Assembly (NCBI GenBank): GCA_023213315.1
Contig: JAKCPI010005090.1
Span: 55,432-119,431, forward strand
Direction: 5' to 3'
DNA: 64,000 nucleotides
Source of the DNA: Euborellia annulipes
Taxonomy: Eukaryota > Arthropoda > Insecta > Dermaptera > Anisolabididae
Shown here: positions 23,301-32,219 of the stretch, in pieces
Numbering within the stretch: the stretch's first letter is position 1
Layout: the number at the start of each line of letters is the position of its first letter
Notes under the pieces: generated by a model
What the model was told of the DNA's origin: nothing
What the model saw: the letters and a program-made list of their open reading frames with translations, nothing else
The model's database searches: none
Translations under genes and position numbers: made by a program

Positions 23301-26300
23301 ATCTTAAAAATGATTAAATTCTCAAAAGAATTAAAATATAAGAGACGGTAAGCGCAGAATTGGAAAGAGCTCTTTTATTATTCCCTCCCTATGTACTTAA
23401 AATAGAAAACTCATTTATTCAAACTGTATTGTTTGTCATTTAATTGTTTTTGTGCATTCTTTGAGTATTCCCCTGCTACATTGGCAATCCACTGCGCTAA
23501 GCTGTCTATATGGTTGCCTAAAGAGCATGGCGTTCAATTTTTTTAAATTAGAATTCAGTTCTATTAAAGAAGAGAATCGCTGATGGACTAAATACTATTT
23601 TTTAACAAATTATTCTTTTAATCAATTAATTTACATATGGTAATTTTTTTAACATATTTCAGATTACACTGCATTAAAAAATAAAAAATACTTTCAATTA
23701 GAAGTTATTTATTATCAAGGGGAAAACTAAACTACCCTATTATTTTATGATCTTGGCCAAACCTTCAGTGTAATTTCAAGGTCAGAAACGATATATATTA
23801 GAGGGTCCAGGCATATTTATTTATACCATTTGGTATCCAAATGATTTAAATAAATTTATCGGAGTGCCTGGAAAGAGAATCCGCGCCCCTTGACTTCCTG
23901 ACTATCATTATTGCTGATCACTTTTATTTGAATTATTTTTTATACCATTATTACAATTAATAAAAAATCTGGCGTGACTGCTCGAACAGCATACAACTCT
24001 TACGTTCGGCAATCGAAAGTTGTGTTCTGTGCTTTCACACCAGATTTTTTTTGTCGAGATTTATTTAGTCTGACAGTAAGGTATATTCGAATTTCAATGA
24101 TTTATTTATATTGGGGAACAAATTAATTTAAATTAATAACTAGGAAAATGGCTGAGGGCGGTCTTGACTGGAAAGCAATAGCAAGATCGTTGCAGTCGAG
24201 CAAAGCCAAGCACAGCGCAACCTCAGATGGGTCGTCACGAGGGACCAAAATGTGAAAAGTCTTAGGTGCTTTCTCTAATGATCATAAATAAATATATATC
24301 TATAAAGTATAATCCTAAATAAGCTCAGGACGAATGATATAAAAAAAAACTAATTGCATTAATTTCCTCTAACAGGATTCACGATCTTCGCTTAAAAATA
24401 ATTCATTTATTTCTCTCTATTCTTCTTCTTTTTTTTTTAAATTCCATGCCTGATAATTTTTTGTTTAACAAATGTTTTTAATCTAATTAGAGAATAGCTG
24501 ATGTGTTCACTCTGTACAAAAGCGACTTGCATAAATTGAAACGAGTATTACTTTTTTTTTTAAATTAATTTTAAAATATCATTTGTGATTATAATTATAA
24601 AAAAGGATTTTAATATTAAATAAAAAAACAACTTTTAATTACATATGACTTAGCAAAATGGAAATTGATTTTATCTCGCTTTCTATTCGTCGAAATTGAA
24701 ATTAAAATAATTTATATCAAATAATATTAAGAGCTTAAAAAATGACAATCATAAAGAGCAGTCAATTATTTGAAAGGAATTAACATAATGGACATCAAAT
24801 GACTTTCTAATCTTGAATTCGTAGGGCGGTAAAAATCATAGAATAGAACAAATGTTTAATAGACAATAATGTTCACTTCTTTACTAGCTAGAATTTTAAA
24901 TTTTTACCTAACTATATAAATTCACAAAGTGTTGAGTCGATGGAGTATTTATTAAGAACAGGGATGGGGAAAATACTTTAAAAAGGATTAACGATCCAAA
25001 CTGCAAATCCGGGCAGTTCGGAGATTCCGATTCGGATGCTGCAAAAGGATTAGAGATCCTATCCGACAATCCGACAAGCTCGGACTATCCGATCCGATTT
25101 AGAAAAATGAAATTCACTAGCACGATCCGAAAATCCGAGTATCGGATCCTGGTTTGCGATCCGAAAACCAGTTTCCAATAAAATTACCGAATTGAAACCT
25201 AGGACTTCGGCCGAATTTACACATTTTTAGACGTTTGGATGAAAGATATAGTTTTAGAAAGTTTTAAAGGATTGGGATCGCAATCCAAATCCAAAAAAAG
25301 GATTTCGATCCACATCCAAAAATCCTGGATAGGATCGGGTCTTCGCACTTAAATCCAAAAGGATCCCGATCCTGCTAGATTAAGAAGTAATTTACTTTTT
25401 TTTTAATTTTAATTATGATAATTTTATTTATTAAATTTTTAATAATTCTAATTTTGAATTCGGTTACAGTGAGGAGAATGTGTACAAATTATGCGAGGAT
25501 GCGGCGGAACGTCACCCGGCAGAAATCTCTCGTTGTCATGCTGTGTTCATCAGCAACGATCGTCGAACGGTCCCTCTTTGGCGTCAATTAGCTGGCCATG
25601 ATGAAGAACGTCTTGTCGTCTGGGATTACCATGTCATATTTGCCTACGCTCCCGACGAACGTTGCCTCATCTATGACCTGGACAGCGAATTGCCATTCCC
25701 GACACACTTCCATAAATATGTCACCGAAACATTTCGCTCAGATCATGCTTTAAGGCCTGATTATATTCGTTATTTCCGTGTCGTTCCTGCTACACAACTC
25801 CTTGCTGAATTCGCTTCTGATAGACGACATATGAAACGTCCTGATGGCACCTGGCTCAAACCTCCACCATCCTACCCAGCCATCCAAAGTCCAACAAGTA
25901 AGTAGGCCTATAAAAATGAAAGAAATTTGACAACCAGTAGGATTGTTATAATAAAATTTTATTTATCTCTTATTAATTTAAGACTATTTTGTTACCAAAA
26001 TTATTTCTAATTAGAAAACTAGTATTTTTGGTCTTAAAACTTGAGACAGGGACTGATTAATGCAATTTTGTCGGTGGGGGCGGCCTTTTTTTTATAATTT
26101 TTATTTTTGTTTAAGGTTTTTTCGGCATCGGAGGCCATTTAATTGATTGTTAGCCAATTCAATTTAAATAAATTTTTGTCGCATGGGACGGGATGCAAAC
26201 CCGGTGGGAGCGGTTGATTGGAAGATTCGACACACGGGAGGGTTTCTCTGGGGGAAGAAACTTTTTTAAATAATATCTTCAAATACTAGTAACGTTAAGA

Positions 26301-26980
26301 TGATTTGAGGCTTAAAATTGATTGAGTTTAATATATAAATATATTTTAGACAAAAAAATCATCTTTTTAGATGACTAGTTTTTAAAACTTTTTCAATTTT
26401 TTCTTGAAGGGGGCGGTTGCCCCCTCTGCCCCACTTTTAATCCGTCCCTGACTTGAGAGATAACCTAGGAGATACTTTTAATGGGAGGGGATGATCTCAC
26501 ACCTACACCCCGATACATTAAAGGTTTCAAACTCAATTTAAGCCACGGACCACTTTTACACTTCAATTTTACCCGAGGACCACTTTAAAAAATCTTAAAT
26601 TATTGGGAAAGTATTTTTTTTTTAAATGTACCATTACAAATATCTGCTGGAGCACGATTCCTTCTTCTTGTTTACACTATGAAGCAGTGCTGACGCAATT
26701 ATTTTTAAATTTGCCCACAAACCGTAGGTTGGGTAGATAAAGTTTATTTTTTTCATAATATTAGACTAAAAATAATAATATTTAATAAATCTCTAATTTA
26801 GTTTTATAAATTTACAATCATTTTTACTTTCTCGTACCCTATATATGAAATATATAGAGAGAGAAAGTATTGGTTTCATGTCAAAAATTCGATGTCGAGA
26901 TTTTGATGGATCTTCACGTTTTGAGGTCCCCTGAATCCAAAAAAGTGGTTTTCGCGACATGGTCTGTCTGTCTGTCTGTC

Positions 26981-27013
<33 letters not shown>

Positions 27014-29672
27014 CTGTGTGTGTTCAATTTTAAGCATGAAGGAATTGAGCTAGGAGGCTGAAATTTTATATTTAAGTTAAACACCCCCGGGACCGACAAA
27101 ATAAGCTTTTAATCAAAATCGGCCAAAAAGTACTAGTACTTTACTGATGTACTTTTTCAGTTTTTTTCGATTTTCTCAAAATTCGCTCTAACGATTTTGA
27201 TTAAAATTCAAAAATCAATTATTTTTTAGATGCTCTTTCAAATGTATATTCTCGTTTTGCCCTCAAAATTGTTTGAAGCACACTTTACTCTTGTGCTTCA
27301 TAGGAAAGATAGGAGAAATAAATGGTTGCCATGGTAACCGAATTTAAATCTTTTTCTTTTTATTAGATTAAAAATCAATTATTATTTAAACGCCCATTTT
27401 TTTTTCGGAGAAAACATATCTCTCTCTCTCACAAAACTATCTTCTCTCTTTCTACGCGTTTTAAATTTTTCTACCTTATCTTCGCATTTGGCCAATGTTA
27501 ATTTCCTATATGGATTTGTATGTTAATTTCGATTCAAAAGGGGGTCCCCTTTGGAACTTTTTAGGCATTTAAAATTTTTTTCCCAATTCTTATGAAATTT
27601 TGTATTTATTTACGAATCTATATTGTGTATAAAATGTCCAAATATGAGATTAAAATTTTGAAAAATAACCATAGTTTATTTGAAGCAGTCAACATTTAAA
27701 ATGCAAGTTTGAAACTAAGGTGCTATCGGAAACTAAATATATCTCGACACAAAAAATCTGGTGTGACCAGCACAGTGGCAACTTTCTCTTACCGAAGGGT
27801 AAGAGAAAGTTGTGTGCTGTGCGCCAGTCACACCAGATTTTTTTTTAAATAATGACACCCGCCTTGCAGACCACTTGGAACTTCTTCGCGGACCCCAGTG
27901 GTCCACGGACCACCAGTTGGGAACCCCTGCGATACATAAACGCGAATGGGTTTGAGTTGGTGCATATAAAATTTACCGATTTCACGCAAAGGTCCATTGA
28001 CCCTCCTTTGTTGAGATGAATTAAATAAATTACCTATTACTCTATGAGAAAATAATCCAATTATTTCTCATATGCAATTAATCCATATTTATTATACTCG
28101 TATATCCACACCAGAATTTGATATACCACCTAAATTTGTTATTGATATGGGATATCATTATTTTGGAAACATCTCTTACTTAAATATAGATATTAAAGTT
28201 TAAAGCCTGTTATTAAAGAAGAAATTAAATGTTTCTTTTCTTTAATCAATAAATTTTCTTAAATATACACTAAACCATTTTTAATACAGTCCTTAATAGA
28301 GCTAGGCTATATTCTTTTATGTCTCTCCGAAATTCGATATTCTGAGTAGCTTATCTCAATAATGGACGTTTTTTAAACATCATGTATATTCTCTTAAAAA
28401 TTTATTTCATTCTAGATTAGGATGATAAGATAATTACTGAATCCATTTGAATATTGAATTAATAACAAACTTTTATAACACTTTTATTTTTGTTACTGTT
28501 TTCGTCTCTCTCTCCCTTTTGTGCGTTATTTTAATAAGCCTTGGCTTTTTCGTTTTTCAATCCTTGTTATTGTTTTTCTAAAAAAGGGAAAAAGAAAGAA
28601 AAGTCGATTATACACGCATGTTCATTATCCTAGTGGTGGCATCGGCCTCAACCCTCATCTACAAACGAAATCTTTCATTTAAGCCTTCCGCAATGCGCAT
28701 CAAGCAAATATCATATCTCTTTATTTTATAAATCATTAAAATAATAATTCCGTTTGAATATATAATGAATTTAACCCCATTTTGTGTCTTTAATAATAAA
28801 ATATTTTCCGCTTGATTTGGCCGTTGATTTAACATAGCCGACCGAATCAAAATTTAATATATCTTCAGAAGTAGTCAATAAATATAACGCCTCCGAATTT
28901 CACAACTTGACGAGATGTTTTGGGAAATATTTATTACCCCATCCAGGCAGGGGCGGATTAATGCAATTTTGTCGGAGGAGGGCGGTTTTTTTTTACTTTT
29001 TATTTTTATTTAAGGACTTTGTCGGCATCTATGGCCATTTAGATCCCTTTATTTAAATTGATTGCTAACAAATTCAATTGAAATTAAAGAGCGGAAATCA
29101 TAATTTCTTTAGATTACTAGTATTTATAACTTTTTGAATTTCTTCTCGGGGGGAGGGGGGCGATCGCCCCTACAATTCAATTGTTCGAAACTCATCCATA
29201 TTAATAAAAAAATATCTCTAGCCCTAGATCAAATATCATAACAATCCGTTGATTATAACAGGATTTTTTTCGAACTCTCGGACCTTATTATTGTGAAATT
29301 ACACTTCTAGCCTGTCAGTAAAAATTCTCATTATTTCTATATTTCGAAACAACTTCTTGGTTCACTTTTAATGAGTCAGTGTAATTTTTTTCATTCTCTT
29401 AGATAATGATTACTTAATTTTTGATGTAAATGGAAGATGAATTTCTTTCTATTGTTGAGTCAGTTGATTAAACATTTATTTGATCCATTTAAGACTAAGT
29501 GTAATTTAATTTTGCTTATTCTCACTAACAAAATTATAATTCAATTTTATGTAAATTTTTAGGTCGTACGGCGCACAATTTGGACGATTATTTGAACATG
29601 GACCCGACACGTGGCCCCGGCGAGGTGCTTAGCCTAGCCCAATTGGTGAAACGCTTTTATCCTCAACAATGA
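8219..29672 (+). CDS. NTAQ1: protein N-terminal glutamine amidohydrolase (NTAQ1/WDYHV1 orthologue), complete
   Basis: The CDS joins 8219-8346, 25470-25897 and 29563-29672 and encodes about 221 residues (the human protein has 205). The family deamidates N-terminal Gln of proteins to Glu, a tertiary destabilising residue that is then arginylated in the Arg/N-degron pathway; it acts in cytosol and nucleus. The signature WDYHV lies at residues 94-98. The known Cys-His-Asp triad maps to Cys43 (in CYCEEN), His97 (WDYHV) and Asp112 (IYDLDSELPFP). The family's FASDRRHMK, PPPSYP and LDDYLNMDP blocks are also present. The start ATG has A at -3 and G at +4, with an in-frame TGA 24 nt upstream. Intron 1 (8347-25469, 17.1 kb) is phase 2 and splits the catalytic Cys codon TG|T. 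Intron 2 (25898-29562) is phase 1. The orthologue in Drosophila is tungus. Confidence 0.95.
8687..9340 (-). repeat. family A repeat, copy 1
   Basis: It begins with the family A hairpin (8687-8777; arms share TCTGGTGTGAC and GTCACACCAGA types), continues through the conserved body (CGATTTTCTCAAAATTCGC and TCGACATCGAATT types, here as complements) and ends GTAAGAGAAAGTAAAA near 9340. It is non-coding. Family A is used here as a working name for about twelve related copies in the window. Confidence 0.85.
10306..10570. mobile_element. hAT-type MITE, family D copy 2
   Basis: It starts CAAGGGCGGATCCAGAGG and ends TTGTATCCGCCCTTG, with the 8-bp duplication ATACCCAT at 10298-10305 and 10571-10578. 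It is over 95% similar to the copy at 4383-4647 except for longer G runs. Confidence 0.94.
11038..11525 (+). repeat. direct duplication of about 145 bp, 343 bp apart
   Basis: The segment starting AAACCCCTGTAGATTCCGAA and running through CCCGAGTAATTAACTCCAAAA occurs at about 11038-11180 and again at 11381-11525. It lies within the family E element and was probably a tandem duplication before decay. Confidence 0.8.
11833..12500 (+). repeat. family A repeat, copy 2 (nested in family E)
   Basis: It is a full-length copy in the opposite orientation to copy 1: it starts TACTTTCTCTTACC, has a GT-rich tract near 11985, and ends in the hairpin at 12405-12499. It lies inside the hAT-type element 10640-12658 and so inserted later. 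Confidence 0.88.
13402..13669. mobile_element. hAT-type MITE, family D copy 3
   Basis: It is inverted relative to the first two copies: it starts CAAGGGCGGATACAAGG and ends CTCTGGATCCGCCCTTG. The 8-bp duplication ACTGGTAT is at 13394-13401 and 13670-13677. Confidence 0.94.
14046..14412 (+). repeat. dispersed repeat, also found at 46405-47420
   Basis: Blocks such as TAGGGGTGACCAAAGCAAAA, AATCTATTTTGCTCTATATC and AATCAGATATCTTGTGAAAA recur in the same order at 47098-47405 and inverted at about 46450-46570. It is non-coding. Confidence 0.8.
14462..14568. mobile_element. small hAT-type MITE (ends approximate)
   Basis: It starts CAAGGGTGGTCAAACTACTG and ends TTTGCCCACCCC, an imperfect terminal inverted repeat. 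TTAGAG occurs at both flanks. The exact length of the target duplication is unclear. A C15 run lies inside. Confidence 0.55.
15776..15815 (-). ncRNA. hammerhead ribozyme-like motif (foldback left arm)
   Basis: Read on the minus strand: CTGATGA (15805-15811), stem II GGC/GCC (15801-15803 with 15788-15790), then GAAA (15784-15787) followed by CATC. Stem I pairs ATTGT with ACAAT across the core. All core residues match CUGANGA...GAAA; stem III (ACAT) is not perfectly self-complementary. Confidence 0.6.
15933..15975 (+). ncRNA. hammerhead-like motif, core mutated (foldback right arm)
   Basis: CTGATGA lies at 15938-15944, stem II GGC/GCC, then CAAACGTA where GAAACGTH is expected. The change of the essential G12 to C should inactivate it. 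Stem I ATTGT/ACAAT and the self-complementary ACGT remain. Confidence 0.5.
16114..16550. other. AT-rich intron sequence with two MITE ends
   Basis: GGCCGGTTGCTTCACTTCTA at 16199 matches ends seen inverted near 21770-21790 and 54395-54415 and inside the 21.1 kb foldback, so it is probably a terminal repeat of a MITE. CAGAGGCGTAACTACATTG at 16503 looks like a left hAT-type end, with no right end found. Confidence 0.4.
16553..16765. mobile_element. foldback element with hammerhead core
   Basis: The arms 16565-16640 and 16680-16750 are inverted copies (ACAGAGATATTATTTATACA and its complement; CTTATAGCCTTCTTCAGAAC and its complement). The right arm carries an intact hammerhead core. Confidence 0.75.
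16726..16760 (+). ncRNA. hammerhead ribozyme-like motif
   Basis: CTGAAGA (16733-16739), stem II GGC-TATAA-GCC (16741-16751), GAAA (16752-16755), then CG. The core is intact. Stem III and the cleavage triplet (expected CGTC, found CGAT) are altered, so activity is doubtful. Confidence 0.55.
17014..18151. mobile_element. hAT-type element (1138 bp) inserted in family A
   Basis: It starts CAGCGGCGTAACCAGCC and ends CTGGTTACGCCACTG, with the perfect 8-bp duplication CGTCCCAG at 17006-17013 and 18152-18159. Removing it and one duplication restores the family A sequence. It has no transposase reading frame. Inside are a family A fragment (about 17445-17775) and a palindrome. Confidence 0.95.
17590..17754. 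mobile_element. near-perfect palindromic element, copy 1
   Basis: The ends are GGGTCGTTTTGATAACTTAC and its exact complement; each arm is about 75 bp (CCTCCCTATGGGGAAATACA in both), around a loop containing ATTAAAATAG. It interrupts a family A fragment whose intact form reads AGCTCAATTCCTTC, so the pre-insertion site is known and the flank reads AT on both sides. A second copy, itself interrupted, lies at 31800-32219. Confidence 0.85.
19087..19674 (+). repeat. family A repeat, copy 6
   Basis: It starts TTTTCTCTTACCTC and ends in a shortened hairpin (about 19598-19672) that has lost its inner part. The body matches other copies, with small deletions such as the loss of the GCGACATGG block. 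Confidence 0.82.
19755..20010. mobile_element. Harbinger-like MITE
   Basis: The termini GGCTGAATATACACCAATTG and, inverted, GGCTGAACGCATATCGATTG are flanked by TAA at 19752-19754 and 20011-20013. The interior repeats GAGCAAAACGC and GCAAAACATTTTG units. It is non-coding. Confidence 0.78.
20181..20312. repeat. inverted repeat (foldback)
   Basis: The arms 20181-20239 and 20256-20312 pair through AAGCCAGATCTTCTAGCCGG and its complement and through GGGAGTTTACTTC against GAAGTAAACTTCC. The loop is AT-rich. No function is recognised. Confidence 0.8.
21068..21504. mobile_element. foldback element with hammerhead-like core
   Basis: The arms of about 200 bp (21068-21270 and 21296-21504) share CTGGATGCTTAATAATCAGA, ACCGATTTTTCCAAATG and AAAGCATAATGGCTCTTCC types as reverse complements. 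The left arm read on the minus strand contains CTGAAGA and GAAATATC. Confidence 0.8.
21228..21275 (-). ncRNA. hammerhead ribozyme-like motif (weak stem II)
   Basis: Minus strand: CTGAAGA (21263-21269), a stem II region AAG...CTT, GAAA (21239-21242), then TATC (21235-21238), which makes the self-complementary ATAT of a dimeric stem III. Possible stem I pairing is GTTTT/AAAAC. Stem II is weaker than in the other sites. Confidence 0.45.
21700..21792. repeat. MITE end fragments
   Basis: TAGATGTGAAGCAACCGGTCC near 21773-21793 is the complement of the end seen at 16199; a related block lies at 21720. This is the right side of a small foldback-like MITE; boundaries are uncertain. Confidence 0.4.
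22684..22970 (+). repeat. family A repeat, copy 7 (internally deleted)
   Basis: It starts TTTTCTCTTACCTC and keeps the first 100 bp, then jumps to the distal part and the hairpin (22871-22967). Confidence 0.85.
23803..23880 (-). repeat. SINE S1 body fragment
   Basis: GGTCCAGGCAT and the palindromic ATTTGGTATCCAAATG plus CGGAGTGCCTGG match the body of the full SINEs at 38425 and 51948. The tRNA-like head and the tail are absent. Confidence 0.65.
23960..24100 (-). repeat. family A hairpin-end fragment
   Basis: The hairpin at 23962-24052 (AAAATCTGGCGTGACTGC and CTTTCACACCAGATTTT) is followed by about 45 bp of family A body, then unrelated sequence. Confidence 0.75.
24959..25378. mobile_element. 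hAT-type MITE rich in GATCCGA units
   Basis: It starts CAGGGATGGGGAAAATAC and ends GATCCCGATCCTGCTAG, with the perfect 8-bp duplication ATTAAGAA at 24951-24958 and 25379-25386. The interior is dominated by GGATC, ATCCGA and AATCC words. It ends 91 bp before NTAQ1 exon 2. Confidence 0.85.
25470..25897 (+). CDS. NTAQ1: NTAQ1 exon 2
   Basis: It supplies the last base of the catalytic Cys codon, then E-E-N and the bulk of the catalytic domain including WDYHV, YDLDSELPFP, FASDRRHMK and KPPPSYP. It ends A|GTAAGT with one base of a Ser codon (phase 1). The first ATG-like methionine reading within the exon is not a start. Confidence 0.96.
26047..26450. mobile_element. hAT-type MITE carrying SINE S2-like sequence
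   Basis: It starts CAGGGACTGATTAATGCAA and ends TTTTAATCCGTCCCTG, with the 8-bp duplication ACTTGAGA at 26039-26046 and 26451-26458. At about 26110-26225 the interior resembles the tail and head of SINE S2 in inverse orientation (TTTCGGCATCGGAGGCCATT, TTTTGTCGCATGGG). A truncated relative lies at 28951-29172. Confidence 0.9.
26519..27929. mobile_element. hAT-type element with nested family A copy
   Basis: Diverged termini TAAAGGTTTCAAACTC and, inverted at the right, CAGGGGTTCCCAACTGG are flanked by the 8-bp duplication CGATACAT (26511-26518 and 27930-27937). ACGGACCAC words repeat inside both ends. Most of the interior is the family A copy. Confidence 0.88.
26824..27846 (+). repeat. family A repeat, copy 9 (long form)
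   Basis: It starts TACTTTCTCGTACCC, has a TCTG/TG microsatellite at about 26961-27025, and ends in a hairpin of about 40 bp stem (27748-27846). Compared with other copies it has an extra segment of about 330 bp (27400-27730), shared with the copy at 61427-62469. Confidence 0.9.
28951..29172. repeat. truncated hAT-type MITE
   Basis: The left end CAGGGGCGGATTAATGCAAT and the following sequence match the element at 26047-26450. The right terminal repeat is missing after a G-rich run and CGATCGCCCC. Confidence 0.65.
29563..29672 (+). CDS. NTAQ1: NTAQ1 exon 3
   Basis: It completes the split Ser codon and encodes RTAHNLDDYLNMDPTRGPG through to FYPQQ and TGA at 29670-29672. The block LDDYLNMDP matches the conserved family C-terminus. 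Confidence 0.95.
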
Positions 29673-29805
29673 GGAGAAAAAGGAGGATGACGACGACGAC
29701 GACGACGACGATGACAATTCCTTCCTCGTCGTTATCATCGCCACACACGACGACGGCCTTCGATCATCAACATTCAACAAGTCTTATCTTTCTAGTCAAT
29801 AAATT
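29673..29805 (+). promoter_or_regulatory. NTAQ1 3' UTR with GAC repeat and poly-A signal
   Basis: A GAC/GAT trinucleotide run lies at about 29686-29715, and an AATAAA hexamer at 29798-29803, about 126 nt after the stop. Other weaker signals follow. Confidence 0.6.
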
Positions 29806-31165
29806 TTTAAGTTCTCTAATATATTATATATAATCACACAAAAAATAGTACGAAAAAAAAAACTAATAAGACACAAAAACTAATACTACTACTCTTACTA
29901 ACATTTACTACATTCACGCAAAATTCTAAAAAAAACAAACAAAATAATAACAGATCCAGCAGCAGTTACAACGAATTATTTTTTATTTTCACTTAAAATA
30001 AATTAATCCGGAATCGATATTAAAATTTGGTTCCATTAAAAAAAAAAATAATTAAATAATAACGATATTTCGTCTTTTTCCACCTAAAAGCGTTTTATGC
30101 ATGCCTTTTCCCAAAAAATTGTTGTTCTTAGAGCTATATAAATAAAAAAAAAGCCTTACGTTGTTTAGTATTTCTTATTAATTGTATGAAAGTTGTAATA
30201 CTCGATTCTAATGTGTCAAGGAGGTGTGAGGATCTTGATTCGAATTGAAGATTTAAAAAAAAGGCAAAAAAAATGTTTCTAAGAGCATCAAAAATTGCTG
30301 TATCTATAAACACACAATAACAAGACAAAAAAGAAAAAACGATTGAAAATGGAACGAACCTTCCTTTGTCCAAAAATATTAATTTCGTTTAAATATTCAG
30401 GGACGTGCCAATAAATAAATAAATTTAAAATAGTGTGATGAATTGAATGAGTACCTAAGACTGAATGAGATATTAAAAACATTTATAATACTAATATTTA
30501 TGATATTCTAAATAATTTAATTATATTTACACATTAGAACGAAATAGATAATAAATAATAAATCTAATGTCAAAATATTTATATCAATATATTAATTAGT
30601 GTATCTACTTATTTCCATATATATATATATATTCAAAATATATATAAATAAATATAAATTAATCATATCTGTATTATATATAAATTATATAAACCAAATA
30701 TTTATATCAGATATGAAGAAAAATCACTTTTACTTGCATTAATATAAGTTTATCAATGGCAAGTCTCTGTTAAATCGTATGATAAAGAGTTTGGTTTTCT
30801 TATTATAATTTATAAATGTCATATTATAAATAAAAATCACTCCTTAGGAGGTTCTATTTTTGAAATGAAGAAAAAAAAGTGTTGAATGTTTTTATTTATT
30901 CAACATTCAACAGTTAAATATAATATTTAATCCAATATCATATATATAGGCTATATTTACTGGCGGTTCGTGAAATTCATATTCCAATATTGTATAAGTG
31001 ATGAGGTAGCCCTTTTCACAGACACAGGCAAAAAGAGAAAAAAGTCAGTAAAAATAAATTCATTTTTTGGTTTTGAGCTCTTTCACTTATTCAATAAAGA
31101 TGGTATGGAAATTTTATAGAAATATATTTCAATCACCATTGTTGTTTAATCAATTGATTAATTAA
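29806..31165. other. AT-rich intergenic sequence
   Basis: No gene is recognised. A small hairpin GTTGAATG...CATTCAAC lies at about 30880-30912, and long TA-rich runs at 30600-30720. Confidence 0.5.
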
Positions 31166-31353
31166 CCCTCGGACCTTGGTGTAGTGGTTAGCCTGCTGGC
31201 CTTCTGTATCAAGGGTCGCGGGTTCGCATCCCGTCTCATGCGACAAAAATGTATTTCAATTTAATTGGCTACCAATAATTTGAAATAAATAGAGACGGGG
31301 TCTAAATGGCCTCAGTTGCCGAAAAAGACCCTAAATAAATTTAAAAAAAAAAA
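31166..31353 (+). repeat. tRNA-derived SINE, family S2
   Basis: The head is CTTGGTGTAGTGGTTAGCC (A box) with GGGTTCGCATCCC (B box). The body has TTTAATTGGCTACCA and GTTGCCGAAAAAGACC and ends in an A-rich tail. ATTAATT flanks both sides as a possible short target duplication. Confidence 0.85.
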
Positions 31354-31799
31354 ATTAATTCATTGGCCTAATTGAAATTTATTCTGGAGTAGAGCACACT
31401 CTCTGTCATTTCACATCATATATTTCTATACTTGAACATGATTTCCATCAAAATGAACCAATAAAATGAATTTAATGAAATATTCATGTCTGTAAGTTTT
31501 TGACTTTGTCATCCTTCCAGTCATATTTTTTTAAAAACATCTTACTATTAATAATATTATTATATTTAGTTTACTTGTATTAATTTTATTCATTTGACGA
31601 GAAGTTGTGTTTATAGGCCTAAAAGTGATGAGATAGGGAGAAATAACAAGACTTGAGTAGCTAATTTTATTTTATTTAAATTAACCCACTGACTTTCGAC
31701 CCCAGGTCCAGGCTATCCTCAAAGTTGGCTGGTAATAAATCGGATAATTTAACAGAAACAAGACAAGACTGTGGTCTGATTTGCTGATAATTTGCAATG

Positions 31800-32219
31800 G
31801 GTCGTTTTGATAACTTACCTACCCCAACATTAAAATAGCCTCCCTATGGGGAAATACATGGTGTGTGTCCTTCAGCATTAAAATAGCTGAAGGACAAACA
31901 CCATGGGCGTAGCCAGACTTCTTGTTAGGGGGCCAACCCCTCGTTAGATCGAAAGAGGGGGGTTTGCAATTAATATATACATAGAGTATTAATTATTTAT
32001 TTAAATAAAAAAAAATTAAATTAATGTAGTGAATTGGGGTGTTAAAAAAATTTCCAATGGGAAAAATATATATATATATATTTTTTTTTAATTTTTAGGA
32101 CCAGCCAGGGGGGCAACGGCCCCCCTGCCTCCCCCGGCTACGCCCATGACAAACACCATGTATTTCCCCATAGGGAGGCTATTTTAATATTGGGGTAGGT
32201 AAGTTATCAAAACGACCCA
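31800..32219. mobile_element. palindromic element copy 2, interrupted
   Basis: The ends GGGTCGTTTTGATAACTTAC and the exact complement match copy 1 at 17590-17754. It is interrupted in its right arm by a hAT-type MITE at 31902-32148. AT follows or precedes both ends. Confidence 0.88.
31902..32148. mobile_element. hAT-type MITE, family F copy 1
   Basis: It starts CATGGGCGTAGCCAG and ends CCGGCTACGCCCATG, with the 8-bp duplication ACAAACAC at 31894-31901 and 32149-32156. It is nested inside the palindrome, whose intact copy at 17.6 kb shows the empty site. Confidence 0.95.

Larger units (their letters stand above)
8347..25469 (+). other. NTAQ1 intron 1 (17.1 kb), filled with mobile elements
   Basis: The donor is GTAAGG and the acceptor GGTTACAG ends at 25469. 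It holds at least five hAT-type elements with target duplications, six copies or fragments of family A, a Harbinger-like MITE and several foldbacks, listed separately. The remaining AT-rich sequence (for example 9410-10290, 12670-13390, 18360-19080, 21510-22680, 22980-23800 and 24260-24950) shows no exon or RNA gene that I recognise. Confidence 0.85.
25898..29562 (+). other. NTAQ1 intron 2 (3.7 kb)
   Basis: The donor is GTAAGT and the acceptor TTTTTAG ends at 29562. It contains two adjacent hAT-type elements, one with a nested family A copy, and a partial hAT-type end near 28950. The stretches 27940-28940 and 29180-29560 show only AT-rich DNA. Confidence 0.88.
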
